The notes below the pieces were generated by a model that worked only from the letters and a program-made list of their open reading frames with translations, was not told the DNA's origin and made no database searches. The position numbers and the translations under genes are program-made. Below are positions 1 to 8,409 of a stretch of DNA of 42,460 bases, one piece after another. Source of the DNA: a bacterium (lineage in GTDB: Bacteria; Planctomycetota; SZUA-567); assembly GCA_003249795.1 (NCBI GenBank), contig QKHZ01000061.1:1-42460 (forward strand). Direction: 5' to 3'. How positions within the stretch are numbered: position 1 is the first letter of the stretch; each line of letters begins with the position of its first letter.

Positions 1-1713
1 TGGTGGTTGCTGTTGTTTCTGGCGTTGCTGCCATCGGTTTTAAAAAATCCCAAAACACTGAAAGTGCTCTTTTCTGTTCATTGGAAAAACATTGCCGCGT
101 TTGGAGTGTTTTTTCTGGTGACGTCTGCCTATATTTTTACTGCGTTGGCCAGTGTTGAGGGGATGACATATACCGTTGCCGGCCGCGATCCAGACAGTAT
201 TCGTGTACCGCTGAAAGTTTTTCTGGACTATGGGGCAATCTACAATCCGGTTGATTATCTGCGCGGGATGATTTCCGGCTGCACGGTATCCTCGTTTGTT
301 CTTTATATGGCAGATTGGACGATCTATATCGGCCTTGTGCCGCTGCTGTTTTGCCTCGGGGCTGCAGTTCATGTGAGGAACCGGAAAGTCAATGGCTTGT
401 GGTTGGCGATTATCGGGCTTGTCCTGTTGTCCTGCGGCGGGGTGATCAGTGTTATCTTGTATTGTTTTCCGGGAATGTGGCTCTTTCGGTATATCGGACA
501 GCTGTGGCAGTTTGTCCGGATTCTGCTTCTGTTTGTTCTTGGGTGGGGCTTTGAGTATTATCGTGAAAACCTGAAGCCGCGTCATTTAGTCTGGGCGGTT
601 CTGCTGTTGCTTCTGGCGGTAGACCTGTCGACAACACCGCTGCTGGGCAAGGCTCTTGCTACGTCTGTTTGGAGAACCTTGTTTATCCCAAGTCCTGATT
701 TCTCCCATCAGTTTTTTCAGATTCCTCTGTATTGCTACCGGACGATGGCATCGGTTGTCGTGATGCTGGTCGGGATCGGCTTACTCAGCCGTTTCGGGCA
801 GAAAGCACTGCATCTAAAAAAAGAATCGTCTCTCCGGATTTTTGTCGTATTGATCATTCTATTGGTGTTTGCCGATATGGTCAGCCAGCGCATCATTCTT
901 TACCGGTATAAGCTCGCCAGTGCAGAGAAAACATGGATCGGGGATACGACAAGAACTCCTCTCTCACCGATTGCGTATCAGCCTCGGCGCTATGACGTGT
1001 CGGAGCCGGGGTTGAACCCTCAGGTCGCAAATGCAGTGAAGTTTGCTTTCGGTTATTCCTCTCTGAACAACGCAACCTGTTTTGACTGTTGGGGACCGCA
1101 GCTTCGCACGAATATGGCGCAGCACGATACGAAATATTTACTTGATGCTCTGAGTCCCGATTTCAACGATCTGAACAATCCTGCAAATGACCGGTCTCGT
1201 CTGATTCTGGCGCAGTCGGTCGAGAAGCTCCGGTTTGTCAGTTATGCCGTTTATTGCCCTACGGTTGAGCAGGCGCGGAAGGCTGTGCTTGAACTGCCTC
1301 TCAGCAAGTTGGCTGATACTGTGGTTCTGATCGGGGAGGATCCAAGTGATCTAAAGTCTCATCCAAGCGCAGAGAAAGCGTCATGTGATATTGATGTGGT
1401 GTCATTTTCGGCAAATCACGCTGTCTTTGATGTCGATATCCGTGCGCAGGTTCCGGGCTGGCTTTTGTATGCCGACAGCTTCGATACCGGATGGCGTGCG
1501 ACGGTTGATGGCAAACCTGTGAGGGTTGAACAGGCGAATTCCGCGTTCAAGGCGGTTGAGATAACGCCGGGAAAACATCGGGTTGAGTTTGTCTATGATG
1601 GCGGCTGGAGAACGCTGGCGTTCAATTGGGCGGTTGTTCTCAGGCTGCTTGCCGGTCTCTGTTTTATCGGGTTATTTGGTGTGGTTCTCTATCGTGGACG
1701 TCTTACGGTATGA
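1..1713 (+). CDS. YfhO-like polytopic membrane protein, 5' end outside the window
   Basis: The reading frame is open from the first base, so the true start lies upstream and at least 570 codons are visible. The N-terminal two thirds is a series of hydrophobic segments separated by short basic loops, roughly eight spans in what remains. It is followed by a soluble region and one last span before a short basic tail. The C-terminal soluble part reads like the end of YfhO-family proteins: a run around VPGWLLYADSFDTGW, then a turn with DGKPV, then PGKHRVEFVY just before the final membrane helix. YfhO proteins are large GT-C-like membrane proteins linked to glycosylation of envelope polymers such as teichoic acids. 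The next gene is a GT2 glycosyltransferase, which fits polyprenyl-sugar-dependent surface glycosylation. The substrate cannot be read. Family assignment is fairly firm, function is inferred. Confidence 0.7.
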   Translation, partial: WWLLLFLALLPSVLKNPKTLKVLFSVHWKNIAAFGVFFLVTSAYIFTALASVEGMTYTVAGRDPDSIRVPLKVFLDYGAIYNPVDYLRGMISGCTVSSFVLYMADWTIYIGLVPLLFCLGAAVHVRNRKVNGLWLAIIGLVLLSCGGVISVILYCFPGMWLFRYIGQLWQFVRILLLFVLGWGFEYYRENLKPRHLVWAVLLLLLAVDLSTTPLLGKALATSVWRTLFIPSPDFSHQFFQIPLYCYRTMASVVVMLVGIGLLSRFGQKALHLKKESSLRIFVVLIILLVFADMVSQRIILYRYKLASAEKTWIGDTTRTPLSPIAYQPRRYDVSEPGLNPQVANAVKFAFGYSSLNNATCFDCWGPQLRTNMAQHDTKYLLDALSPDFNDLNNPANDRSRLILAQSVEKLRFVSYAVYCPTVEQARKAVLELPLSKLADTVVLIGEDPSDLKSHPSAEKASCDIDVVSFSANHAVFDVDIRAQVPGWLLYADSFDTGWRATVDGKPVRVEQANSAFKAVEITPGKHRVEFVYDGGWRTLAFNWAVVLRLLAGLCFIGLFGVVLYRGRLTV

Positions 1714-1832
1714 CGTGATTTTTCCAGCAATTGCGTCTTCTCATCCGTGTTTGATTTTTGGCGGCACGATTATCCTTTTGTTGAAAGTTTCTTCAGGTTA
1801 TTATTTTCGACAGCTTATTCATGGGGCTTGGG

Positions 1833-2786
1833 ATGATGAAAACCGTTTGCATTGCTGCGCCGGTGTATAATGAAGAGCAGAATATCCGGCCGTTTGTCGA
1901 GGAACTCTTACGGGAGATTGCTCCGCTTTCGTCTACGTATTCCTTTTCACTGCTGCTTGTGAATGACGGCAGTACCGATGCGACAGAAAGCATTCTGCAA
2001 GAACTTGCGCGTGAATATCCGGATTCGATTCAAATTGTGAATTTCAGTGCGAATTTTGGGCATGCGCCTGCATGTTTTGCCTGTATGGATACTGCGCAAA
2101 CGGATGCGCTGATCCTGATGGACTCGGATTTACAGGACGATCCTTCCGCGATCAAGCTCTTTTTGCAGCAATGGCAGGAGGGGAGCAAGGTTGTGTACGC
2201 CGTGCGTACTCACCGGAAGGAGAACTCTCTGGCGAGACTGTTCTTCCGCGGGTTTTACCGGATTTTCAATATACTTTCCCGAACAAAGATCCCCTTGGAT
2301 GCAGGCAATTTTTCGCTGATGGACCGGTGCGTTTACACAAAACTGCGCGAAACCCGCGAGAGCAATCCGTACATCCCAGGGATTCGCGCGATGCTCGGTT
2401 ATCAGCAGACCGGTGTGCCGGTAGCCCGACGTCAGCGTCCAGACAAGATATCGCGTGTCGGGTATATGGGGCTGTTCCGGCTGGCGCTTAATGCGATCTT
2501 TTCCTTTTCATTTGTGCCGATGAAGATTTTTTATCTGTTCGGCCTTTTTTGCCTCATGATTGCCTGTTGTGTTGTGATGTATGCGGCTTGCCTGTGGCTT
2601 TCGGATAAACCGTCGATTCCTCTTTGGGTGTCGTATGTCGTTCCGATGACCTTTTTCGGCGGAATGAACCTGATCTGCCTCGGAATTGTTGGTGAGTACG
2701 TTGCGCGAGTTTTTGACGAGGTACGTCTGCGCAAACGCTATGTGATTCGTGACTGGATCGTTGAGGGCAAAATTCATTCCGAATAG
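1833..2786 (+). CDS. Membrane-anchored family 2 glycosyltransferase (DPM1/GtrB-type)
   Basis: A 317-residue GT2 enzyme that should transfer a sugar from a nucleotide donor to polyprenyl phosphate on the cytoplasmic face. The GT-A fold shows the opening PVYNEEQNI, the nucleotide-binding VNDGSTDAT near residue 45, and the metal-binding LMDSDLQDDP near residue 95. Two C-terminal transmembrane helices lie at about residues 225-250 and 265-290, followed by a basic tail. This is the arrangement of GtrB, ArnC and Dpm1-like proteins. An in-frame ATG lies at 1821, but ATG 1833 (or 1836) is preferred because a G-rich stretch precedes it and the conserved fold begins immediately. It follows the YfhO-like gene by about 100 bp and a strong hairpin terminator follows it, so the two may form one surface-glycosylation unit. 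Confidence 0.88.
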   Translation: MMKTVCIAAPVYNEEQNIRPFVEELLREIAPLSSTYSFSLLLVNDGSTDATESILQELAREYPDSIQIVNFSANFGHAPACFACMDTAQTDALILMDSDLQDDPSAIKLFLQQWQEGSKVVYAVRTHRKENSLARLFFRGFYRIFNILSRTKIPLDAGNFSLMDRCVYTKLRETRESNPYIPGIRAMLGYQQTGVPVARRQRPDKISRVGYMGLFRLALNAIFSFSFVPMKIFYLFGLFCLMIACCVVMYAACLWLSDKPSIPLWVSYVVPMTFFGGMNLICLGIVGEYVARVFDEVRLRKRYVIRDWIVEGKIHSE

Positions 2787-2824
2787 ATGTGTGAAAAATT
2801 TCGATGATTGCCTTTGTGCGTAGG

Positions 2825-2857
2825 AAAAAGGGGGAGCCAGTCTTCTCCTTTTTTTAT
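2825..2857 (+). terminator. Rho-independent terminator after the GT2 gene
   Basis: Arms at 2825-2835 and 2843-2853 pair over 11 bp (two G-U wobbles) around a 7-nt loop, and the T-run continues to 2855. The left arm begins with five A residues, so the structure could also work on the minus strand. Confidence 0.75.
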
Positions 2858-2904
2858 TTGCCGCAGAGGTGAATTCGGTTGTTTTGGATAAAATGCGGGC
2901 TGTG

Positions 2905-2918
2905 ATTCACGGGTGAAT
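2905..2918. repeat. Small palindrome upstream of the GHL6-like gene
   Basis: ATTCAC-GG-GTGAAT, two 6-bp arms with a 2-bp centre, about 145 bp before the start of the glycoside-hydrolase-like gene and after the previous terminator. It lies where a promoter or operator for a single regulated gene would be expected. No protein can be assigned to it. Confidence 0.3.
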
Positions 2919-3061
2919 AAGCTCATATGCGTGAATTGTACACAAAAATGAATCAAAGCGACATTGCGGCGGAGGCGGTGTCGTGGTACATCATTAGAAT
3001 ACGCGTTGTTCTGCGGGGCTTGATTGTTCCGTTGTCGAAATATTTGATCAGGAGAGGTTGC

Positions 3062-5074
3062 ATGCACCATTTACGTTTTCGCCAGATCCATATGGATTTT
3101 CATACGTCACCGCATATTGACGGCATCGGGGCTAAGTTTGACAAGAAGCAGTGGCAAGAGACTCTGAAAAAAGCGGCGGTCAATTCGGTTACGACCTTTG
3201 CAACCTGCCACCACGGGTGGTCATATTACACCACCAACGTCGGCCAGATGCACCCGCACCTGAAGTTCGACCTGCTGCGTGCGCAGTTTGATGCCAGCAA
3301 AGAGATCGACGTGAACGTGCCGATCTACCTGACAGCCGGCGTCAACAACATGTGTGCGCATGACCATCCCGAATGGCAGTATGTCGATGACCAGAACAAG
3401 CTCGCATGGCGTCCGAATATGCTGACGGCTGGTTTTGCGAAGATGTGTTTCAATTCTCCTTATCTTGATTTTCTCTGCGAACAGATTCGGGAAGTGACGA
3501 TGCTGTATCCGGATTGCGACGGCATCTTCCTTGATATCATCAGTCAGGGGCCGTGCTGCTGCCAGTATTGCATGGACGGGATGCTCGCTGATGGGTATGA
3601 GCCGGATCGATTGGAAGACCGTGAAGCGTATGCGCGTAAGGTTCTGCTCAACTACTATAAAAAGACGACAGAGGCGGCAAAACATCAGGATGAGGCAATG
3701 CCGATTTTTCACAACTCCGGCCATATCCAGCGGGGTGAAACCGATATCCTGCAGTACTTCAGCCATCTGGAACTGGAGTCACTTCCGACTGGCGGCTGGG
3801 GGTATGACCATTTTCCGATGTCGGCAAAGTATGTGCAGAAACTTCCGCACGACTTCCTCGGTATGACCGGAAAGTTCCACACCACATGGGGAGAGTTCGG
3901 CGGCTTCAAACATATCAATGCGCTTCGCTATGAATGTGCGGCGATGCTGGCGTATGGTTCCAAATGTTCGATCGGCGACCAGTTGCATCCATGCGGGAAG
4001 ATCGACGAAAGCACGTATGAACTCGTCGGCGCAGCCTACCGTGAAGTCGCGGAAAAAGAAGCGTGGTGTGACAATGTCGAAAACGTTGCGGAAGTTGCTG
4101 TTCTATCCAGCGTCAGTGTACCGGGCGCGCATGACCGTGAAGACCCGGTCGATACCGGCGCCTGCCGGATGCTGCTGGAAGAGCATGTCGCGTTTGATCT
4201 GATTGACACAGAGATGACGCTTGAGCCATATAAGGTTGTTGTTCTTCCCGATGACTTCCGCATGACCGATGAGGTTGAGGCGAAGCTGAAGAAATATCTC
4301 GCTGGGGGCGGCAAGTTGCTGGCGATGGGCGGCAGCATTATCCGCGACGGTAAGCCTGTCTTTGATATCGGTGCCGAGTACGGCGGTGAGAGTGAGTTCT
4401 CGCCCGACTTTATCCTGCCGCAGGCTCAGTACCGTCCAGAGCATATGAGTACCCCGTTTGTCATGTATACCCGCAGCCACCGGATCAAGATCACCAGCGG
4501 CACTTCGCTTGGTGATGTGTATGATCCGTATTTCAACCGCTCTTACAAACATTTCTGCTCGCACCAGCACACACCGTACCGCATGGAGCCCTCCGGCTAT
4601 GCCTGCGGGGTAGTTAACGGGAATGTGACATATCTGGCGCATCCGTTGTGCCTGCTTTACCGCGGATTCGGTGCGACCAATTACCGTTATTATTTCGGCC
4701 GCGTTCTGAATGAGATGCTGGCTGGCAAGCCGATGGTCGAGACGAACATGCCGTCGACCGCGCGGGTTGCGGTGCAGGATCAGGCCGGTGAGTCGCGCTA
4801 TGTTTTACACCTGCTTTATGCCAATACAATCAGCCGTGGCGGTGCGATGAACCTGTCGGGCGGTAACCTCGCCACTTCCGGCCGGAGCATTGAGGTGATT
4901 GAAGACTTACTGCCGTTAAATGACGTTTCTGTAACGCTGCGTTTGCCAAAGTCTGTCAAGTCCGCGAAGCTGGTGCCGCAGGGAACAGAGATCGAACTCG
5001 GAAAAGCCGGCGGGGCTATTACCGTCAAGGTCGACTCGTTCACGTGTCACCAGATGGTTGAACTGGCCTATTGA
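3062..5074 (+). CDS. Glycoside-hydrolase-like protein (GHL6 type, with beta-galactosidase-trimerisation-like C-terminal part)
   Basis: A 670-residue protein. The N-terminal 330 residues read as a TIM-barrel of the GHL6 (hypothetical glycosyl hydrolase 6) kind: an opening MDFHTSPHIDGIG, a DGIFLDI strand with Asp near residue 153, and a nearby CCCQYC cluster. The second half carries segments such as KLKKYLAGGGKLLAMGG, like the glutamine-amidotransferase-type trimerisation domain of GH42 beta-galactosidases. Such proteins often annotate as alpha-L-fucosidase or beta-galactosidase relatives. The frame is open from 2927, but ATG 3062 is chosen because GGAGAGG sits just before it and the conserved sequence starts there. 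There is no signal peptide, so it should act in the cytoplasm on imported oligosaccharides. It stands alone between two strong terminators. The catalytic residues and the substrate are not certain. Confidence 0.72.
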   Translation: MHHLRFRQIHMDFHTSPHIDGIGAKFDKKQWQETLKKAAVNSVTTFATCHHGWSYYTTNVGQMHPHLKFDLLRAQFDASKEIDVNVPIYLTAGVNNMCAHDHPEWQYVDDQNKLAWRPNMLTAGFAKMCFNSPYLDFLCEQIREVTMLYPDCDGIFLDIISQGPCCCQYCMDGMLADGYEPDRLEDREAYARKVLLNYYKKTTEAAKHQDEAMPIFHNSGHIQRGETDILQYFSHLELESLPTGGWGYDHFPMSAKYVQKLPHDFLGMTGKFHTTWGEFGGFKHINALRYECAAMLAYGSKCSIGDQLHPCGKIDESTYELVGAAYREVAEKEAWCDNVENVAEVAVLSSVSVPGAHDREDPVDTGACRMLLEEHVAFDLIDTEMTLEPYKVVVLPDDFRMTDEVEAKLKKYLAGGGKLLAMGGSIIRDGKPVFDIGAEYGGESEFSPDFILPQAQYRPEHMSTPFVMYTRSHRIKITSGTSLGDVYDPYFNRSYKHFCSHQHTPYRMEPSGYACGVVNGNVTYLAHPLCLLYRGFGATNYRYYFGRVLNEMLAGKPMVETNMPSTARVAVQDQAGESRYVLHLLYANTISRGGAMNLSGGNLATSGRSIEVIEDLLPLNDVSVTLRLPKSVKSAKLVPQGTEIELGKAGGAITVKVDSFTCHQMVELAY

Positions 5075-5112
5075 CACCGGGCCTGCAGCGTTTCGTTGTT
5101 TTCGTATTCATG

Positions 5113-5144
5113 ACAGCCGTGCCGGATTTCCGGTGCGGCTGTTT
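5113..5144 (+). terminator. Strong stem-loop terminator after the GHL6-like gene
   Basis: Arms 5113-5125 and 5130-5142 pair over 13 positions without a mismatch (two G-U pairs) around an ATTT loop. The T-run is short (TTT), so it is a very stable hairpin but not a textbook intrinsic terminator. Confidence 0.6.
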
Positions 5145-5268
5145 CAATATTGAATGAGGAAAAAAGATTGATATCATTTGCTTGTGTCTTAACATTTCGT
5201 GTGATGATCTATTTTCTATCTTAAAAAAAGAGGGCAGATGCTGTCCTATTGAAAGAAGAATACTGCGA

Positions 5269-7098
5269 ATGCCAAATCCGAACGGGAAAACCGCTGATGC
5301 TGAGCCTGAATGCGAACGGTGCCCGATCCTCGCGTTTTTGACGTTCGGGTGTGTGTTGTCATTTCTGGCGACGTTAGGGCTTCTGTACTTTTCAATGCAT
5401 CAGGTGTCTCTCACGTTTGACCGTCCCGTTTTCGGTGCGGTTCGGGCTCATTATACTCCCGTCTCAGGCGCTCTTTTCGGAGCCAGGAATACATTCACTT
5501 TTGGTCGGCAGATGTTTGCTGTCATTGAGAACAGTGATCATCTTACCGTCAAGGTTCCCCGGCTCTGCCGCCGGGTTCGTTTTGCATTTCAGTTTGACTT
5601 GGCAGATGCGAATGTTGAGCGTATTGATATCGCTGGTCGCCTTTATACTGCTAACGCGTTGCAGTTGGTCGAGAATGCGGGTTATGGCCAACGGTTTTAT
5701 CAAAAGAGCCCATATGGCGGCCAGGAGAATACGGACGGGCAAACGGTTCGGGTCTATGATTTGGCCGAAGATATCGGTCTCAGCCTGTGGTGGGTGCTTG
5801 TTTGCTGGGGGGCCTGCTTTGTGCTGGCAGGCGTGTATACGGCAGGGCTGATCAAGCGTGATGGAATTGGAACCTTTCTGAGCAGATATCAGCCGGTTGT
5901 TTGTGTGTTATCGATGGCGACCTCGTTTGCCTATATCTTAATCCGTTTTTCCGAGAGGCTGTCGTGTCCGCAATTTTGGGGCGAAGACGGCCAGATCTTT
6001 TATAAGCAGGCATACGACAGCGGATTATTGTCGCTGAGCTTTCCTCATGCAGGCTATCTGCATTCATATCAACGTGTGGTTGCGTTATTGTCGCAGGGCG
6101 TTGATATCCTGATTGCGCCCCAGTTTTTCAATGCCTTTGCCTTGCTTGCGCAACTGTGTTTTTATCTGGTTGTGTGGTGCCGGACAAACCGTCTCGGTAT
6201 TTCCGGAAAAATTTTGATGACCCTAGCACCGTTTCTGATTCCGACTGGGGGCGATGTGCTTTTGAACCTAACAAACAGCATGTGGATTCTTTCGTTGGGG
6301 CTGGTACTCGTGATGCTTTCGAATACGCCGCGGACAACGGGGCAGTGGGGATTGCATCTTGTTTATATTCTGATTGCGGGTTTGACCGGTCCGTTTTCGA
6401 TTATTTTTTCCCCGTTATTTCTCATCCGCTTCCTGCTGTTGCGCAAGGATCTGCCGAAGAAAGAGACTTGGCGGGTAGCGTGGTATCTTGTTATTGCATC
6501 GGTCAATTTTGCCGCGCTGACGTCAGGTGAAAGGTATTATCCTGAAGTTTGCCCGAATTTCTGGGAATGGATGGAGTTGTTTAAGAATCTGGCGTTACCT
6601 TATTTTCTGGGAGTGATTGACCATTTTCGGCATCCGGGCGGGGTTTGGACTCTGGTGTTATCGATCTTGCTGAGCGTGGCGCTGCTTCCGCTGTGTTTTC
6701 TCGGAACGACCAACCGCAGGGAGTTGCTGGACCGCGCGGTATTGGCGTGCTGCGGGCTTTCGATTCTGGCCAGCGCACTGTGGCAATGGCGTGACCGTCC
6801 GCATATTTTTTTACCGTATTTCGGATTCGACCGCTACTGCTTTGTTATTTACGGCTGCTTGTCGTGCCTGTTGATTTATGCGATTGTTGCCCGTGGTCAA
6901 AAGAAGTGGCAAACGATTTGTCAGGCAGCTGCGGCTGCGATTCTGCTCGCGTCCATGTTTTACAGTGTCATGAATTCCGGGCAGAAACTTCCGTGGAAAG
7001 ACTATGGGTATCCTGCCCAAGTCGAGGAATTTCGAAAGACTGGACGACAGCATTTTACAAATCCGCCGGATTGGGAATACGATCTGGTGCGGCATTAG
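5269..7098 (+). CDS. Large polytopic membrane protein of unknown function (GT-C-like layout)
   Basis: About 609 residues. A first membrane segment lies near residues 20-45. It is followed by a soluble domain of about 140 residues rich in beta-type sequence, then nine or ten closely spaced transmembrane helices. The frame extends upstream to a TTG at 5182, but ATG 5269 is the first methionine and has a purine-rich AGAAGAA a short distance before it. One periplasmic helix followed by a beta domain and a helix bundle resembles GT-C glycosyltransferases or O-antigen-related membrane proteins. However, I do not recognise a family motif. A WGEDGQIFYKQAYDSG segment after the third span has the acidic character of a GT-C first loop. 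Position next to YfhO-like and GT2 genes supports a surface-polymer role. Function is inference. Confidence 0.65.
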   Translation: MPNPNGKTADAEPECERCPILAFLTFGCVLSFLATLGLLYFSMHQVSLTFDRPVFGAVRAHYTPVSGALFGARNTFTFGRQMFAVIENSDHLTVKVPRLCRRVRFAFQFDLADANVERIDIAGRLYTANALQLVENAGYGQRFYQKSPYGGQENTDGQTVRVYDLAEDIGLSLWWVLVCWGACFVLAGVYTAGLIKRDGIGTFLSRYQPVVCVLSMATSFAYILIRFSERLSCPQFWGEDGQIFYKQAYDSGLLSLSFPHAGYLHSYQRVVALLSQGVDILIAPQFFNAFALLAQLCFYLVVWCRTNRLGISGKILMTLAPFLIPTGGDVLLNLTNSMWILSLGLVLVMLSNTPRTTGQWGLHLVYILIAGLTGPFSIIFSPLFLIRFLLLRKDLPKKETWRVAWYLVIASVNFAALTSGERYYPEVCPNFWEWMELFKNLALPYFLGVIDHFRHPGGVWTLVLSILLSVALLPLCFLGTTNRRELLDRAVLACCGLSILASALWQWRDRPHIFLPYFGFDRYCFVIYGCLSCLLIYAIVARGQKKWQTICQAAAAAILLASMFYSVMNSGQKLPWKDYGYPAQVEEFRKTGRQHFTNPPDWEYDLVRH

Positions 7099-7153
7099 CT
7101 GGCTTTCGCTCTGTAGGCACGGGCAAGATAAACGGGAATCTGGCCGATGAGCA

Positions 7154-7182
7154 TTGACGGATTTGGTCGGGGAATGTATTCT
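7154..7182 (+). promoter_or_regulatory. Candidate sigma-70-type promoter of the lipB-lipA-tmk-holB operon
   Basis: TTGACG at 7154-7159 and TATTCT at 7177-7182 are separated by exactly 17 bp. They lie about 80 bp before the first gene of the operon, in the only sizeable gap in front of it. Confidence 0.45.
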
Positions 7183-7264
7183 TGTCTACTGATCATGCAA
7201 AATGGTTTGCTGAAGCACAATCGCTCAGGTAGGTCTCTGGTGCAGATACAGGTGGAATGAACGA

Positions 7265-7747
7265 GTGACAGAATCCGATGATGATGATCTGACCCCGGAG
7301 TTTCTGAAGGGGTTGCCAGAACCGACGTGGCGGACACATGTGCTGACGTTTGTCTGCCTGTGTGCTCTGGTCGGAATGATCTATGCCGTCTGCTACATGC
7401 TTGCCGGTTTTGGGCAGGAATTGCGCAAGTCGTTTCCCTTGCCCGTTGTTGTTGTCAAGGAAGATGAAAAATCCGCCAAAGATAAAAAACAGGCGCAGAA
7501 GAAACAACCTGTGAAAAAAGAATCGGAAAAGAAGCCAGCTTCCAAGCCACAGGCAACGAAGACGGCTGAGGCAAAACAGGAAACCGCCAAGTCTTCGGCA
7601 AGTCCGTCCGCAAAACCTGCAGAACCAAAGCAAAAACAAACTGGAGAGACGGACAAGTCTACCGACAAACCCGCTTCCGACGCAAAGGCTTCGGATCAAT
7701 CGAAAACCAGTCTGTTTGATGCAGAACGCGACGGGGTGTTTTCGTGA
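7265..7747 (+). CDS. Single-span membrane protein with Lys/Ala/Pro-rich tail
   Basis: 160 residues, starting at GTG 7265 behind a GGTGGA ribosome site. An acidic N-terminus is followed by one hydrophobic helix at about residues 25-47 and a short VVVV segment. About 85 residues of low-complexity Lys, Ala, Pro, Gln and Ser follow (repeated KPA/AKP-like units), ending in a short folded-looking tail (SLFDAERDGVFS). The tail resembles the flexible periplasmic linkers of TonB or SPOR proteins, but no C-terminal domain follows. I do not recognise a family. Its stop overlaps the GTG of lipB (GTGA), so it is translationally coupled to lipoate biosynthesis, though a direct role there is not implied. 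By charge it is a cytoplasm-in, tail-out or tail-in anchor; the orientation is unclear. Confidence 0.75.
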   Translation: MTESDDDDLTPEFLKGLPEPTWRTHVLTFVCLCALVGMIYAVCYMLAGFGQELRKSFPLPVVVVKEDEKSAKDKKQAQKKQPVKKESEKKPASKPQATKTAEAKQETAKSSASPSAKPAEPKQKQTGETDKSTDKPASDAKASDQSKTSLFDAERDGVFS

Positions 7748-8409
7748 GTGGATGTGTGTTGAAAATCCGTCGCGGAATCAGCTACGGGCAGGCGCTTGCG
7801 TGGCAACAGCAGACAGTTGCGGCGCTGAAGAAAAATCCGAATGAGCCGGAAGTGATCTGGATGGTTGAACACACGCCGGTGATCACCCTCGGTGCTTCGG
7901 GTGACGGCCGGTATCTGTTAAGCTCGGAAGAGGATCTTGCGCGCGACGGGATCGAGTTTCACAAAGCCCGCCGCGGGGGGGACGTGACCTATCACGGGCC
8001 GGGGCAGTGGACGGTGTATCCGATTCTGCGGCTTGAGAATTTCTGCAAAGACTTGCACCGCTATATGCGCTTGTTGGAAGAGTGCGTGATCCGGTATTTG
8101 GCCGGACACGGCTTACAGGCCGGACGCGTGCCGGGAAAAACCGGCGTCTGGGTCGGTCATGACAAACTTGCGGCCGTTGGTGTTGCCGTCAGCCGGTGGA
8201 TCAGTTTTCACGGGGTCGCGGTCAATATCCAGCCGGATCTGGCGCAGTTTACTCGGCACATTGTCCCGTGCGGGATCAGTGCGGACGAGGCGTCGGTCGG
8301 AAGTCTTGCCAAATCGACGGCAATCACCTACGATATGGAAAAAGAAGCCGCAGTTCTGGCGGCGAGTTTCAGTGAGGTACTGCAACGTGAAATCACGACC
8401 GAAAAGTGA
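7744..8409 (+). CDS. lipB: Octanoyl-[acyl carrier protein]:protein N-octanoyltransferase
   Basis: 221 residues, the usual LipB size. It moves the octanoyl chain from acyl carrier protein onto lipoyl domains such as that of GcvH, the first step of endogenous lipoate synthesis. Visible signatures are RRGGDVTYHGPGQ near residue 76, Lys141 in GHDKLAAVGV, and Cys176 in PCGIS, the residue expected to carry the acyl group. The start is GTG 7744, overlapping the previous stop by GTGA. The 3' end overlaps the start of lipA by 23 bp. Lipoylation clients in this window include gcvH at 22236. Confidence 0.95.
   Translation: MSGCVLKIRRGISYGQALAWQQQTVAALKKNPNEPEVIWMVEHTPVITLGASGDGRYLLSSEEDLARDGIEFHKARRGGDVTYHGPGQWTVYPILRLENFCKDLHRYMRLLEECVIRYLAGHGLQAGRVPGKTGVWVGHDKLAAVGVAVSRWISFHGVAVNIQPDLAQFTRHIVPCGISADEASVGSLAKSTAITYDMEKEAAVLAASFSEVLQREITTEK

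Noticed and set aside
8159-8386. N-terminal extension of lipA inside lipB
   Set aside because: It would add 76 residues without LipA similarity; GTG 8387 gives the family length and has a GAGGT site.
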